Shown here in pieces: positions 27,626 through 36,015 of a stretch of 64,000 nt of DNA. The DNA comes from CBDDGJ01 sp965227805 (GTDB taxonomy: Bacteria > Pseudomonadota > Alphaproteobacteria > RS24). Positions within the stretch are counted from its first letter, which is position 1; each line of letters opens with the position of its first letter. The notes under the pieces were generated by a model. That model was not told where the DNA came from. It worked only from the letters and a program-made list of their open reading frames with translations, and searched no databases. The translations under genes and the position numbers were made by a program. The stretch is from assembly GCA_965227805.1 (NCBI GenBank), contig CBDDGJ010000003.1, positions 310,001-374,000 on the forward strand, read 5' to 3'.

Positions 27626-27663
27626 AAAAATAATGAATATTTTATTGATTATTCATTATTTTT
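27626..27663. promoter_or_regulatory. 14-bp AT-rich perfect palindrome in the gpsA/tetR divergent region
   Basis: Arms 27626-27639 and 27650-27663 are perfect inverted repeats with a 10-base spacer. The region lies upstream of both divergent genes, so it does not terminate either of them. It is a candidate operator or protein-binding site. As RNA it could also act as a weak bidirectional terminator because of the A and T runs at its edges. Confidence 0.4.
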
Positions 27664-27672
27664 ATATTATTA

Positions 27673-27685
27673 TCGTGAATCACGA
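27673..27685. promoter_or_regulatory. Candidate TetR-family operator TCGTG-AAT-CACGA
   Basis: A 5-bp dyad with a 3-base centre lies 32 bases before the tetR ATG, the usual place for autoregulation. Size and symmetry suit a TetR dimer. No second copy was found in the window. Confidence 0.4.
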
Positions 27686-27717
27686 CATAAACAATAAATC
27701 TATATAGTAGGTATGCG

Positions 27718-28416
27718 ATGACAGAAACCGAAAAAATGAGAGAACAAATTTTAGCCGCCGCCCGTGAACGGTTTTCGCATTATGGGTATCCAAAAACCAC
27801 AATCGCCGAATTGGCAAGCGATTGCGCGATGTCGGCAGGAAATATTTATCGCTTTTTTGCCGGAAAAATTGAAATCGCAACAGAAATAGCCCAACGCGAA
27901 ACCCTGGCCGCTGTGGAATATTTAGAAAATCTTATGGAATGCCCCATGCGTAGCGCACGCGATCGCATAGAAGATATGATGTTTGCCGATCTGCGCCACA
28001 CATTTAATCTGATAGAAAACAATCCAAAAGTTATCGAATTGGCACAAATCGTGGTGCAAGAACGCCCGCAATTTCAGCTAGAAAGCCTACGCCGGGAAAG
28101 ACGCAATATTGCACGTATTTTGCAACGCGGTGTCGAAGATGGTGAATTTGAGATAGATAATATTTCAAGAGCAGCCTCTGCCTTGCAATTAGCAACAACA
28201 AAGTTTCGGTTTGCTCCTCTATTTACCCAACAAAATTTAGCTGAATTAGAACGCGAGCTTGCACATGTATTGACCTATATGATATGCAGCTTTTTAACAG
28301 AAGAAGGACGCGCAAATTTCATACCAACACGTGTGCCATCAAAAGATATGCGCCGACCAGATACATTATCCACAACACCGGAAAACACAAAAACACGACG
28401 CACCGGTAGTGACTAA
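27718..28416 (+). CDS. TetR/AcrR family transcriptional regulator
   Basis: A 232-residue regulator. The N-terminal helix-turn-helix spans about residues 5-60: ILAAARERFSHYGYPKTTIA, then AMSAGNIYRFFAGKIEIA. The ligand-binding domain is helical. The C-terminal 40 residues are Pro/Thr-rich and probably disordered. The ligand and targets are unknown. It may control itself and the divergent gpsA through the palindromes between them. An intrinsic terminator follows 24 bases after its stop. Confidence 0.88.
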   Translation: MTETEKMREQILAAARERFSHYGYPKTTIAELASDCAMSAGNIYRFFAGKIEIATEIAQRETLAAVEYLENLMECPMRSARDRIEDMMFADLRHTFNLIENNPKVIELAQIVVQERPQFQLESLRRERRNIARILQRGVEDGEFEIDNISRAASALQLATTKFRFAPLFTQQNLAELERELAHVLTYMICSFLTEEGRANFIPTRVPSKDMRRPDTLSTTPENTKTRRTGSD

Positions 28417-28440
28417 CGCCTCCAGCGGCCTTTTGATTTT

Positions 28441-28472
28441 AGCCGCCACTTATCCGGCGGCTTTTTCTTTTT
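28441..28472 (+). terminator. Intrinsic terminator between tetR and argD, 11 bases before the argD ATG
   Basis: The stem AGCCGCC (28441-28447) pairs perfectly with GGCGGCT (28456-28462) across an 8-base loop, followed by TTTTCTTTTT. Its left arm can alternatively pair with GCGGC at 28425-28429, which would weaken the terminator. The argD start codon lies only 11 bases beyond the T run, so either argD has a promoter overlapping this hairpin or its expression depends on read-through. Confidence 0.75.
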
Positions 28473-28483
28473 AGATAAGATTT

Positions 28484-29698
28484 ATGAGTAAACACATGAA
28501 AACATCCCACCTTATGCCCAGTTATAATCGCACTGCGCTTAAATTCACCCATGGTGAAGGCGCATGGCTTTATAGAGCCGATGGCACAAAATATCTGGAT
28601 TTTGCATCCGGCATTGGCGTAAACAGCCTCGGCCATGCGCATCCACGGCTGGTAAATGCGCTCAAAGCACAAAGCGAAAAATTATGGCATGTCTCTAATT
28701 TATATACGATCCCCGAACAGGAAAAACTGGCAGAAGTTCTATGCGAAAAAACATTTGCCGATTATGTGTTCTTCTGCAATTCGGGGGCAGAAGCCGTAGA
28801 GGGCGTCATCAAAACCGCACGTAAATATTTCGCGGCACAAGGCAAAAATGAAAAAACCAATATTATCACATTTACCAATGCCTTTCATGGGCGCACATTG
28901 GGGGCTCTGGCAGCAGCGGGCAAGGCCGCGCATTTGGATGGTTTTGGCGAACCGCTTTCCGGCTTTATTCATATAGATGGCTTTGACATTGAAAAAGTGA
29001 AAAGCAAGATAGACCACACCATCGCGGCAATTTTGCTCGAACCGATACAAGGCGAAGGCGGCATATATGCTGTGCCGCCTGAATTTTTAAGAGAGCTGCG
29101 CGCCTTGTGCGATGCGCATGATATTTTGCTTGCCCTGGATGAAGTGCAAAGCGGCATGGGGCGCAGCGGCAAATTATTTACCTATGAATGGGCAAGAATA
29201 GAACCGGATTTAATGGCGGTGGCCAAAGGGCTTGGGGGCGGCTTTCCGATCGGTGCCATATTGGCCAGCGCCAATACCGCCCAGGCCATGATTGCCGGCA
29301 CGCATGGCTCGACCTTTGGCGGCAACCCGCTGGCTATGGCCATCGGCATACAGATTATGGATATTATCGGTAATGAAGATTTCTTACAAAAGGTCAATGA
29401 GCGCGCCGGAAAATTACGCCAGGGCTTAAGCCGTTTATTGGATGAATATCCGGATATTCTTTCCGAATTACACGGAACGGGGCTTATGCTCGGCTTAAAG
29501 ACGAAAATAGTAAATACAGATTTTATACATGCCTTGCGCGCGCAAAATTTATTAACCGTGGGTGCAGGCAATAATCATGTCCGCCTGCTACCGCCGCTTA
29601 ATATAAGCCGCGATGATATAAATAACGCGCTTGAGAAAATTGAAGCAGCCTGTAACACCATACGCGTGGAGAGGGAGAGGGAAAAGGAAAATGTCTGA
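28484..29698 (+). CDS. argD: Acetylornithine aminotransferase
   Basis: A 404-residue PLP-dependent class III aminotransferase for arginine (and possibly lysine) synthesis. It shows LDFASGIGVNSLGHAHPRL, VFFCNSGAEAVEGVIKTARK, AFHGRTLGALAAAG and LALDEVQSGMGRSG. The PLP lysine is in LMAVAKGLGGGFPIGAI. The first ATG is used, although an ATG four codons later is possible; neither has a strong ribosome-binding site. It is followed by argF with an 8-base overlap and then hslO, a conserved alphaproteobacterial triad. A terminator hairpin lies immediately upstream. Confidence 0.93.
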   Translation: MSKHMKTSHLMPSYNRTALKFTHGEGAWLYRADGTKYLDFASGIGVNSLGHAHPRLVNALKAQSEKLWHVSNLYTIPEQEKLAEVLCEKTFADYVFFCNSGAEAVEGVIKTARKYFAAQGKNEKTNIITFTNAFHGRTLGALAAAGKAAHLDGFGEPLSGFIHIDGFDIEKVKSKIDHTIAAILLEPIQGEGGIYAVPPEFLRELRALCDAHDILLALDEVQSGMGRSGKLFTYEWARIEPDLMAVAKGLGGGFPIGAILASANTAQAMIAGTHGSTFGGNPLAMAIGIQIMDIIGNEDFLQKVNERAGKLRQGLSRLLDEYPDILSELHGTGLMLGLKTKIVNTDFIHALRAQNLLTVGAGNNHVRLLPPLNISRDDINNALEKIEAACNTIRVEREREKENV

Positions 29699-30629
29699 TA
29701 CAGCTAAACATTTTTTGGATTTAAGCGATTTATCCGCGCAGGAAATGCGTGATCTGGTAGATGCAGCCCATATGCGCAAAAAAGCCAACCCTAAAACCGG
29801 CATGACACAAATAGATAAAGATGCGCCGTTAAGCGGGCATGTGCTGGCGATGCTTTTCGAAAAGCCCTCCACCCGCACGCGCTTATCTTTTGATCTTGCC
29901 ATGCGGCAATTAGGGGGCGACACGATTATCTTAAACCCGAATGATATGCAATTGGGGCGGGGCGAAACCATTGCCGATACAGCGCGCGTCATGTCGCGCT
30001 ATGCCAATGCCCTTATGGTTCGCACAAATGAACATGCACAATTAGTCGAATTTGCAGCCCATGCGACAATTCCGATCATTAACGGGCTTACCGCTTTTAG
30101 CCATCCATGCCAGATTATTGCCGATATAATGACATTTGAAGACCATAAGGGCGCAATTAAGGGGCAAAAACTGGCTTGGTTTGGTGATGGCAATAATGTT
30201 GCCACGTCCTTTATCCATGCGGCATGCTTGCTTGATTTTGAATTACATATGGCAATTCCGCATGGATTTTTCCCGCCCCAAAATGTGCTGGATTGGGCAC
30301 AGGCGCAAGGGGGAAGGATAGAGATTACGCAAGATATAGAGGCCGCCGCAATGGATGCCGCCGCGCTGATTACCGATTGCTGGGTCTCGCTTAATGATGC
30401 CCCCGAAACGGCGGCAGCACGCAAAAAAGCCTTTGCGCCCTATCAAATAACCGAACGCCTTATGGCACGCGGCGATGCGGCGATTTTCATGCATTGCCTG
30501 CCCGCTTATCGCGGGCAAGAAGTAACAAATGCTGTGATAGACGGCGGGCAATCGGTGATTTTTGATGAAGCCGAAAACCGGATTCACGCGCAAAAGGCAA
30601 TATTGGATTATTGTTTAGGCGGCAAATGA
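29691..30629 (+). CDS. argF: Ornithine carbamoyltransferase
   Basis: A 312-residue enzyme that makes citrulline from ornithine and carbamoyl phosphate. The carbamoyl-phosphate site is EKPSTRTRLSFDLAMRQLGG. Other blocks are HATIPIINGLTAFSHPCQI, KLAWFGDGNNVATSF and the ornithine-site FMHCLPAYRGQEV. The chosen ATG at 29691 is preceded by a purine-rich GAGGGAGAGG tract and overlaps the argD end by eight bases. A longer reading from 29631 would sit deep inside argD. The stop overlaps the hslO ATG (ATGA). Confidence 0.95.
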   Translation: MSDTAKHFLDLSDLSAQEMRDLVDAAHMRKKANPKTGMTQIDKDAPLSGHVLAMLFEKPSTRTRLSFDLAMRQLGGDTIILNPNDMQLGRGETIADTARVMSRYANALMVRTNEHAQLVEFAAHATIPIINGLTAFSHPCQIIADIMTFEDHKGAIKGQKLAWFGDGNNVATSFIHAACLLDFELHMAIPHGFFPPQNVLDWAQAQGGRIEITQDIEAAAMDAAALITDCWVSLNDAPETAAARKKAFAPYQITERLMARGDAAIFMHCLPAYRGQEVTNAVIDGGQSVIFDEAENRIHAQKAILDYCLGGK

Positions 30630-31510
30630 CAGATTATATCTTGCCGTTCCGGATAGAAAATGCCCCGGCACATGGGCGGATTGTGCGCTTAAGCGATTGC
30701 GTCAGCACAGTTCTTGAGCGCCATGACTATCCCGAAGCCGTCGGGCGCTTGCTCGGCGAGGCCTTAACCATTGCCGCCCTTATTGGTAGCCAGATGAAAT
30801 TTGAAGGCCGCTTCATCATTCAAAGCAAAAGTGATGGCGCCGTGCCGATGCTGGTTGCCGATTATAATAATGGGCATATGCGCGGGCTTGCCCATTTTGA
30901 TGCGCAGGCTGATTTTTCAGCGCTTACCTCTGCCGCCCAGCTTATGGGTGCCGGCCATATTACCTTCACCATTGACCAGACAACCGCACAAACCGAAGAC
31001 ATGCAGCGTTATCAGGGCATTGTGCCTTTGGAGGGAGATGATTTAACGCAAATGACCTTAAATTATTTTTCCCGCTCAGAGCAGTTGGAGGCGCGCCTTA
31101 AACTTGCAACCGCCCCCTTGTTTTTACCCGGTGGTAAAAAACAATGGCGCGCCGGTGGTATTATTCTACAGCAAACAGCGCAAGACTATGAAACTACACA
31201 GACGGATGAAGACTGGCAACGGCTGAGCCTATTATTCGACACCACCTCTATAGATGAATTGCTAGATGATGATTTACCCGCGCAAGATTTAGCCTATCGG
31301 CTTTTTCACGAAGATGGGGTGCGTGCCTTTCCCGAACAAAATATTAAATTCCATTGCCCCTGTTCGCACGAACGTGTGCGCGCCATGTTAATGTCTTTGC
31401 CAGCAGATGACCGCATTGCCTTATCCGAACAAGATAAAATAGCCATTGCTTGTGAGTTTTGTAACCAGAGCTATATATTTTCGCCGGATATTTGGGAAAA
31501 GCAACATTAA
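30626..31510 (+). CDS. hslO: Redox-regulated chaperone Hsp33
   Basis: A holdase of about 294 residues, activated by oxidative unfolding. The C-terminal zinc switch has Cys pairs FHCPCSHERV (CxC) and IACEFCNQSY (CxxC). The N-terminal domain shows LLGEALTIAALIGSQMKFEG and FLPGGKKQWRAGG. The ATG at 30626 overlaps the argF stop. Its location behind argD-argF is the conserved alphaproteobacterial position. Confidence 0.95.
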   Translation: MTDYILPFRIENAPAHGRIVRLSDCVSTVLERHDYPEAVGRLLGEALTIAALIGSQMKFEGRFIIQSKSDGAVPMLVADYNNGHMRGLAHFDAQADFSALTSAAQLMGAGHITFTIDQTTAQTEDMQRYQGIVPLEGDDLTQMTLNYFSRSEQLEARLKLATAPLFLPGGKKQWRAGGIILQQTAQDYETTQTDEDWQRLSLLFDTTSIDELLDDDLPAQDLAYRLFHEDGVRAFPEQNIKFHCPCSHERVRAMLMSLPADDRIALSEQDKIAIACEFCNQSYIFSPDIWEKQH

Positions 31511-31524
31511 AAAAGTCTGAAACG

Positions 31525-32646
31525 CTATATATTATCTTTCACGAGGTCTTTATATAAGTGAATATAGCTATCATACATTTTTTCTGCCTGAAATAAATCC
31601 TCAAAACGCTGACGTGCAGCCATCCCCATCTGCTTGGCCTGTTCACGATCCGCGATTAAGAATTGTAATGCTTGACGAAGCGCAGAAATATTACGCGGCT
31701 CAATAACAATACCCGTTTGGCCATCTAAATTGATAAAACTTGTTCCGGTTCCCAATTCTGTGCTTATGAGCGGCTTGCCCCACATAGCCCCCTCCACCAA
31801 TACTAAACCGAAAGCCTCAGAGCGTAAATGCGATGGCAATACAACACCATAACATAAATCCAATAAAGCATATTTATCTGCCTCACTAATTTTGCCGGTA
31901 AAATGCACATTCGGTATTGTTTGCGAGTTTCGTTTTACCGCGTCTAACGCCTCACCACCGCCTGCAATGACAATATCAAAATCTAACCCCTTTGCTGCCT
32001 CAAGCAAAATATGCACACCCTTATAGTTTCGCAAGGCACCTAAAAATAAAAAAAACGGTTTTTCAAATCGTTTTTGCCAGTATGTATAAACGTCCCGATC
32101 AAAATCTTGCGTATATTTATCTTCCAATCCCAATAAAATAGCACTGGTTTTAGAACGGTATTTTTGCAAAACCGGGCTACTATCTATATAATTTTGTGAT
32201 GTCGCAACAATATGATCCACCCTATCCAAAAAAAGCGTTTGCACGGGCTTATAAACATATTTCAGATATTTCTGATTTATAATATCAGAATGATACGTTA
32301 CCAAACTTGGCTTGCGCAAATGGGCGATTAAATGGAACAAATCCGCAAAAGGATAAGGGTAATGATAATGCAAAATATCGTAATTTTTTGCGATTTTTCT
32401 GAAATGCTTTATCGCTGCGAATGAAAAGGGAGTGGCCGCAAGCGTAAAATCTGTTCCCATCTGATACACATTATGATTTTCATAGTGTATATTTCCATAG
32501 CGGAGAGACTTTTGTGTATGACTCATCGTAAAAACATCTGCACATATACCATTTTGTGTCGCTTTATTTGCCAGGTGATAAATCACCTGCTCTACCCCAC
32601 CATATGAATCGGGATAGTAAGTTTTATATATGTGTAATATTTTCAT
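31525..32646 (-). CDS. Glycosyltransferase family 4 protein
   Basis: A 373-residue GT-B glycosyltransferase. The N-terminal acceptor domain begins MKILHIYKTYYPDSYGGVEQ, which has the GGxE/Q motif. The donor domain shows FFLFLGALRNYKGVHILLEA and ends with SEAFGLVLVEGAMWGKPLIS, the retaining-GT4 EX7E motif. It probably adds a sugar to an envelope glycan; donor and acceptor are unknown. It stands alone between hslO and the IS-disrupted DUF924 gene. Confidence 0.88.
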   Translation of the reverse strand: MKILHIYKTYYPDSYGGVEQVIYHLANKATQNGICADVFTMSHTQKSLRYGNIHYENHNVYQMGTDFTLAATPFSFAAIKHFRKIAKNYDILHYHYPYPFADLFHLIAHLRKPSLVTYHSDIINQKYLKYVYKPVQTLFLDRVDHIVATSQNYIDSSPVLQKYRSKTSAILLGLEDKYTQDFDRDVYTYWQKRFEKPFFLFLGALRNYKGVHILLEAAKGLDFDIVIAGGGEALDAVKRNSQTIPNVHFTGKISEADKYALLDLCYGVVLPSHLRSEAFGLVLVEGAMWGKPLISTELGTGTSFINLDGQTGIVIEPRNISALRQALQFLIADREQAKQMGMAARQRFEDLFQAEKMYDSYIHLYKDLVKDNI

Positions 32647-32771
32647 AATTTAATAATAAGCTAACCTATATTTTATTCACCTTTACATATAGGGCTTGAT
32701 TTTGTCTATTTTATTTGTTCAAATTCTCATTATGAGGTCTCTTGATAATCATTTTTATGTATGCGCGTGCA

Positions 32772-32888
32772 ATGACACATAATAAAGTCGATACTATATT
32801 AGATTTCTGGTTTAACGAAACCACAGCTAAAAGCTGGTTTGTTTCAGATGCGGACTTTGATAAAGACATCCGCACCCGGTTTTTTGAT
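32772..32888 (+). pseudogene. DUF924 protein, 5' fragment (interrupted by IS3-family element)
   Basis: Reading from the ATG at 32772 (an in-frame ATG at 32757 is possible) gives MTHNKVDTILDFWFNETTAK, then SWFVSDADFDKDIRTRFFD. This is the N-terminal part of a DUF924 protein with its ILDFWF and IRTRF blocks. The reading frame enters the left inverted repeat of the insertion at 32889 and stops within a few codons. The matching 3' part resumes at 34165. DUF924 proteins are soluble alpha-helical proteins of unknown function. Confidence 0.85.
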
Positions 32889-32927
32889 TGTCCTTCCCCC
32901 TTATAATTGTACCAGTTTTAGCGAGAG
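32889..32927. repeat. Left terminal inverted repeat of the IS3-family element
   Basis: This begins TGTCCTTCCCCC and ends AGCGAGAG. It pairs imperfectly with the right end at 34127-34164 when that is read on the other strand. It provides the outer boundary used for the element. Confidence 0.82.
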
Positions 32928-32996
32928 ATTATTGTCTTTGATTGGGTGTATATTTCTCGTTAGGATTTTAAGAAACATCAATTATAGGAGTAAAAG

Positions 32997-33287
32997 ATGA
33001 GCAGAAAACGTTTTAGTGACAATGATATAATCCGCATATTACGTGAGGTTGAGGTGAATATTGGTGGGGGTATGGATACCGATTCTGCCTGCCGCAAGAG
33101 TGGCATTAGCCCGCAGACATATTACCGCTGGCGTGGCAATTATGGTCATATGAAGAATAGCGAGGTTAAACGCCTAAAAGCCTTGGAGCAGGAGAATGTG
33201 CGCCTTAAAAAGATAGTTGCTGCGCTAGAGTTAGATAAGTTGATTCTCAAGGAGGGGCTCGATTTTTTGGACAAGAAAAAGGCCTAA
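32997..33287 (+). CDS. IS3-family transposase OrfA
   Basis: A 96-residue helix-turn-helix protein. KRFSDNDIIRILREVE, then SACRKSGISPQTYYRWRGNY, form the HTH_Tnp_1 domain that binds the IS ends. The C-terminal half, LKALEQENVRLKKIVAALEL, is the leucine-zipper-like coiled coil. It ends in an AAG-AAA-AAG-GCC-TAA context (33273-33287), where a -1 slip would fuse it to OrfB, the usual IS3 route to active transposase. No frame damage is seen. Confidence 0.93.
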   Translation: MSRKRFSDNDIIRILREVEVNIGGGMDTDSACRKSGISPQTYYRWRGNYGHMKNSEVKRLKALEQENVRLKKIVAALELDKLILKEGLDFLDKKKA

Positions 33288-33364
33288 CCACAGCAGATAA
33301 GCGCTGTGTTGCAGTCCATTGCCAACAAAGGCTGAGCACAAGCCAGCGTAAAGTTTGCAAGGCT

Positions 33365-34147
33365 TTGGATATTCCAAGAAGCGTGTGTCAGTATAAACCC
33401 ACTCAAGCTTGCAGCGATGAACAGCTACGGCTTGATATGATACGCCTAGCCAAGCAATATGGTCGTTATGGATACCGCAAGATAGCAGCATTATTGCGGG
33501 TTGAGGGGCATAATGTTAACCATAAGAAGGTAGAAAGACTATGGCGCGAAGAAGGCTTGCAGCTGCCTAAAAGACACAAAAAGCGCAAGCGCATATATGA
33601 TGGCACTTCCTCTTGCCTCAGACTTCGTGCCAAATATAAGAACCATATTTGGAGCTATGACTTTGTGGGGGACAAGCTGCATAATGGCAGGAAATACAGA
33701 ATGTTAACGTTGCTCGACGAGTTCAGCAGAGAGGCGATAGCTGTGGAAGTTGGCTACAATATCAAGTCCATAGATGTGATTGAAACACTGGCAAAATGCT
33801 TCGCCAAACACGGCGTGCCTGAGCATATCAGGTCGGATAATGGTAGAGAATTTACCAGCACCGATATAAAGCGTTTCTTGCGTAATGTGGGCACCGAAAC
33901 GCTTTATATCGCCCCAGGGTCGCCATGGGAAAATGGCTTTAATGAAAGGTTTAACGGTATACTCAGAACCGAGTTGTTAAATGCAGAAACCTTCTTGTCG
34001 CTGACAGAAGCAAAGGTGGTAATAAAAGGCTGGGTAAAGCAATATAACCATATCAGACCGCACCAAGCACTAAACTACAAACCACCAGCACCAGAAACAA
34101 ACATACTCAACCAAAACACAAAAATACTCTCACAAAAACTGGCATAA
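33365..34147 (+). CDS. IS3-family transposase OrfB (DDE catalytic part)
   Basis: The catalytic rve/integrase domain, 260 residues from the internal ATG. The same frame stays open upstream through the A-rich slip site near 33278, reading KGLTTADKRCVAVHCQQR, so the active product is an OrfA-B fusion made by -1 frameshifting. The catalytic triad is visible: Asp in IWSYDFVGDK, Asp in IRSDNGREF and Glu in FNERFNGILR. The C terminus has WVKQYNHIRPHQALNY. It appears functional. Confidence 0.93.
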   Translation: MDIPRSVCQYKPTQACSDEQLRLDMIRLAKQYGRYGYRKIAALLRVEGHNVNHKKVERLWREEGLQLPKRHKKRKRIYDGTSSCLRLRAKYKNHIWSYDFVGDKLHNGRKYRMLTLLDEFSREAIAVEVGYNIKSIDVIETLAKCFAKHGVPEHIRSDNGREFTSTDIKRFLRNVGTETLYIAPGSPWENGFNERFNGILRTELLNAETFLSLTEAKVVIKGWVKQYNHIRPHQALNYKPPAPETNILNQNTKILSQKLA

Positions 34148-34164
34148 AATTATGGGGCTTGACA
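34127..34164. repeat. Right terminal inverted repeat of the IS3-family element
   Basis: On the complementary strand this begins TGTCAAGCCCC and contains CCAGTTTTTGTGAGAG, matching the left end imperfectly. The orfB stop lies inside it, as is usual for the family. Confidence 0.82.
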
Positions 34165-34533
34165 CTGGATCAATTTTCACGCAATCTTTACCGTAATGAT
34201 AAACGTGCCTTTGCCCAGGATGCAAAAGCGGTGCACCTTACAAAATATGCGATTGCACACCGCCATTATGACGATTTGCAAGAGGCGGAAATTATGTTTT
34301 GCCTTATGCCGCTTATTCATAGCGAAAGCCTTGACGACCATGAATTAGCTTATAAGCTGCACGCCCAAACCTTAAAAGATGATCCCATGGCAGACCTAAC
34401 AATAAAGTCATGGACTGATCATAGTCACGCCATTCGGCAATTTGGTCGTTATCCGCATCGCAATGCGGTGTTGGGGCGCAAAAGCACAGCAGAAGAAGTA
34501 GCCTTTCTTGAACAACCCAATTCAGCGTGGTAG
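34165..34533 (+). pseudogene. DUF924 protein, 3' fragment
   Basis: This is the continuation of the disrupted DUF924 gene, beginning LDQFSRNLYRNDKRAFAQDA. It carries the family blocks FCLMPLIHSESLDDHE and IRQFGRYPHRNAVLGRKST and ends at a normal stop. Compared with the family layout, the stretch that normally links IRTRF to LDQF (about 27 residues, roughly 80 bases) is absent from both fragments. Expression of this piece from the IS end is possible (a TTG at 34159 is in frame), but the product would lack the N-terminal helices. Confidence 0.86.
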
Positions 34534-34555
34534 ATTTCACCGCGCATTATAAGTT

Positions 34556-35173
34556 TTAGCGGGCAATAATCTCTTTATGTATCACCTGGCCTTGTGCATC
34601 CATATCATAAATATAAGGCTCACCCGTGCCGATATTAACATTCACAATCTCGGATGGGCTAAGCCCGTCCAGCACCATAACCAAAGCGCGCAAACTATTG
34701 CCATGCGCGGCAATCAGAATCGTCTCTCCCTGTTTCATGCGCGGCATAATCACATCGTTAAAATAAGGTAAAACCCGGTCTGCCGTATCTTTCAGGCTCT
34801 CGCCACCAGGGGGCGGACTATCATAGGAACGCCGCCAAATATGCACCTGGTCTTCTCCCCATTTTTTGCGCGCAGCATCCTTATTCAATCCGGCGAGATC
34901 GCCATAATCGCGCTCATTAAGCGCCTGATCGGATATGATGGGCGGGGGCGCTGCCGCAAGCCCGTCTAAAACGAGCCTACAGGTTTTTTGTGCCCGCGCA
35001 AGGCCAGACGTAAAAGCAATATCAAACTGAATATTACGTGCAGCTAAGGCGGCTCCTGCTGCTTTTGCTTCTGCAATTCCCTGTTCGGTCAAATCAGGGT
35101 CACGCCAGCCGGTAAACAGATTTTTCGCATTCCATTCGCTTTGCCCATGGCGCACCAATACCAGTAAACTCAT
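34556..35173 (-). CDS. gpmA: 2,3-bisphosphoglycerate-dependent phosphoglycerate mutase
   Basis: A 205-residue histidine phosphatase-fold enzyme that interconverts 3- and 2-phosphoglycerate. LVLVRHGQSEWNAKNLFTGW carries the phosphorylated His, and the second His is in TILIAAHGNSLRALV. Other blocks are ALNERDYGDLAGLNK and PPPGGESLKDTADRVLPYF. It is the short alphaproteobacterial form. AAGGAT precedes the ATG. It follows dapB by 15 bases, the usual neighbour. Confidence 0.95.
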   Translation of the reverse strand: MSLLVLVRHGQSEWNAKNLFTGWRDPDLTEQGIAEAKAAGAALAARNIQFDIAFTSGLARAQKTCRLVLDGLAAAPPPIISDQALNERDYGDLAGLNKDAARKKWGEDQVHIWRRSYDSPPPGGESLKDTADRVLPYFNDVIMPRMKQGETILIAAHGNSLRALVMVLDGLSPSEIVNVNIGTGEPYIYDMDAQGQVIHKEIIAR

Positions 35174-35188
35174 TTTATATCCTTAACT

Positions 35189-35986
35189 TTATAATCCCAA
35201 AACATCTTGCATTGTAAATAAGCCCGGCCCCTTATCGCGCGCCCATAAGGCCGCCTTTAGCGCGCCACGTGCGAAGATATCCCGGCTTTCTGCCCGATGG
35301 CTTAAGCGAATTTGCTCATTTTCAGTGGCAAAAATCACCTCATGATCACCCACCACACTGCCACCGCGTAAAGCAGCAAAGCCAATGGCACCTTCCTGGC
35401 GTTTGGCCTGTGCCCCATGGCGTCCGCTTTCGCTCACTGTCGCTAAATCCTGCCCACGTGCATGGGCGGCGGCGTCCCCCAATAAAAGGGCGGTGCCCGA
35501 TGGCGCATCCACCTTATGGCGGTGATGCATATCGAGAATTTCAATATCCCACGCCATATCCAAACTTTTCGCAGCCTGTGCCACTAGCCCAGCAAGTAAA
35601 TTAACGCCTAAGCTCATATTGCCAGATTTGATAAGGGTCGCATGGCGCGCCGCAGCGGCAAGGCGTTTTTCTTGGTCTTCGGAAAATCCCGTTGTGCCGA
35701 TCACATGAATGATGCGCGCCTGTGCCGCTAAATCAGCCAAATCACAAGAGGCATCAGGTGTTGAAAAATCAATAATGGCATCTGCCTGCGTCATCAAAGT
35801 CAATGCATCGATGCTGACATCAATGCCAAGCGCTTGACTGCCAAATAGCTGCCCTAAATCTTTGCCCTGATGCGGATTAGTCTCTGTCTCTAGCCCGCCG
35901 GCTAAAGTGCAGCTCTCCGCTTCATGCACCAATCGTAACAAAACCCGCCCCATACGGCCAGCACAACCATTTATTATAAGTCTCAT
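35189..35986 (-). CDS. dapB: 4-hydroxy-tetrahydrodipicolinate reductase
   Basis: A 265-residue NAD(P)H-dependent reductase of diaminopimelate/lysine synthesis. The Rossmann motif is INGCAGRMGRVLLRLV. The substrate and catalytic block is ILDMHHRHKVDAPSGTALLLG, followed by REGAIGFAALRGGSVVGDHE. In many alphaproteobacteria dapB lies right after dnaJ on the same strand. Here it is on the opposite strand, with alkB between it and dnaK, so a local inversion probably occurred. Confidence 0.95.
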   Translation of the reverse strand: MRLIINGCAGRMGRVLLRLVHEAESCTLAGGLETETNPHQGKDLGQLFGSQALGIDVSIDALTLMTQADAIIDFSTPDASCDLADLAAQARIIHVIGTTGFSEDQEKRLAAAARHATLIKSGNMSLGVNLLAGLVAQAAKSLDMAWDIEILDMHHRHKVDAPSGTALLLGDAAAHARGQDLATVSESGRHGAQAKRQEGAIGFAALRGGSVVGDHEVIFATENEQIRLSHRAESRDIFARGALKAALWARDKGPGLFTMQDVLGL

Positions 35987-36015
35987 ATATGCCTTATACG
36001 CAATTTTTTATATAA

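Larger units (their letters stand above)
32889..34164 (+). mobile_element. IS3-family insertion sequence (IS407-like group), about 1.28 kb
   Basis: Both ends start TGTC, with imperfect inverted repeats of about 38 bases (left 32889-32927, right 34127-34164) sharing blocks such as CCAGTTTT and GAGAG. Inside are orfA and orfB in a -1 relationship, both intact. The element lies within a DUF924 gene. The three or four bases on the two sides differ (TGAT and CTGG), so no target duplication is present. A segment of the host gene is also missing, pointing to a deletion next to the element. The group assignment is from protein resemblance only. Confidence 0.93.
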
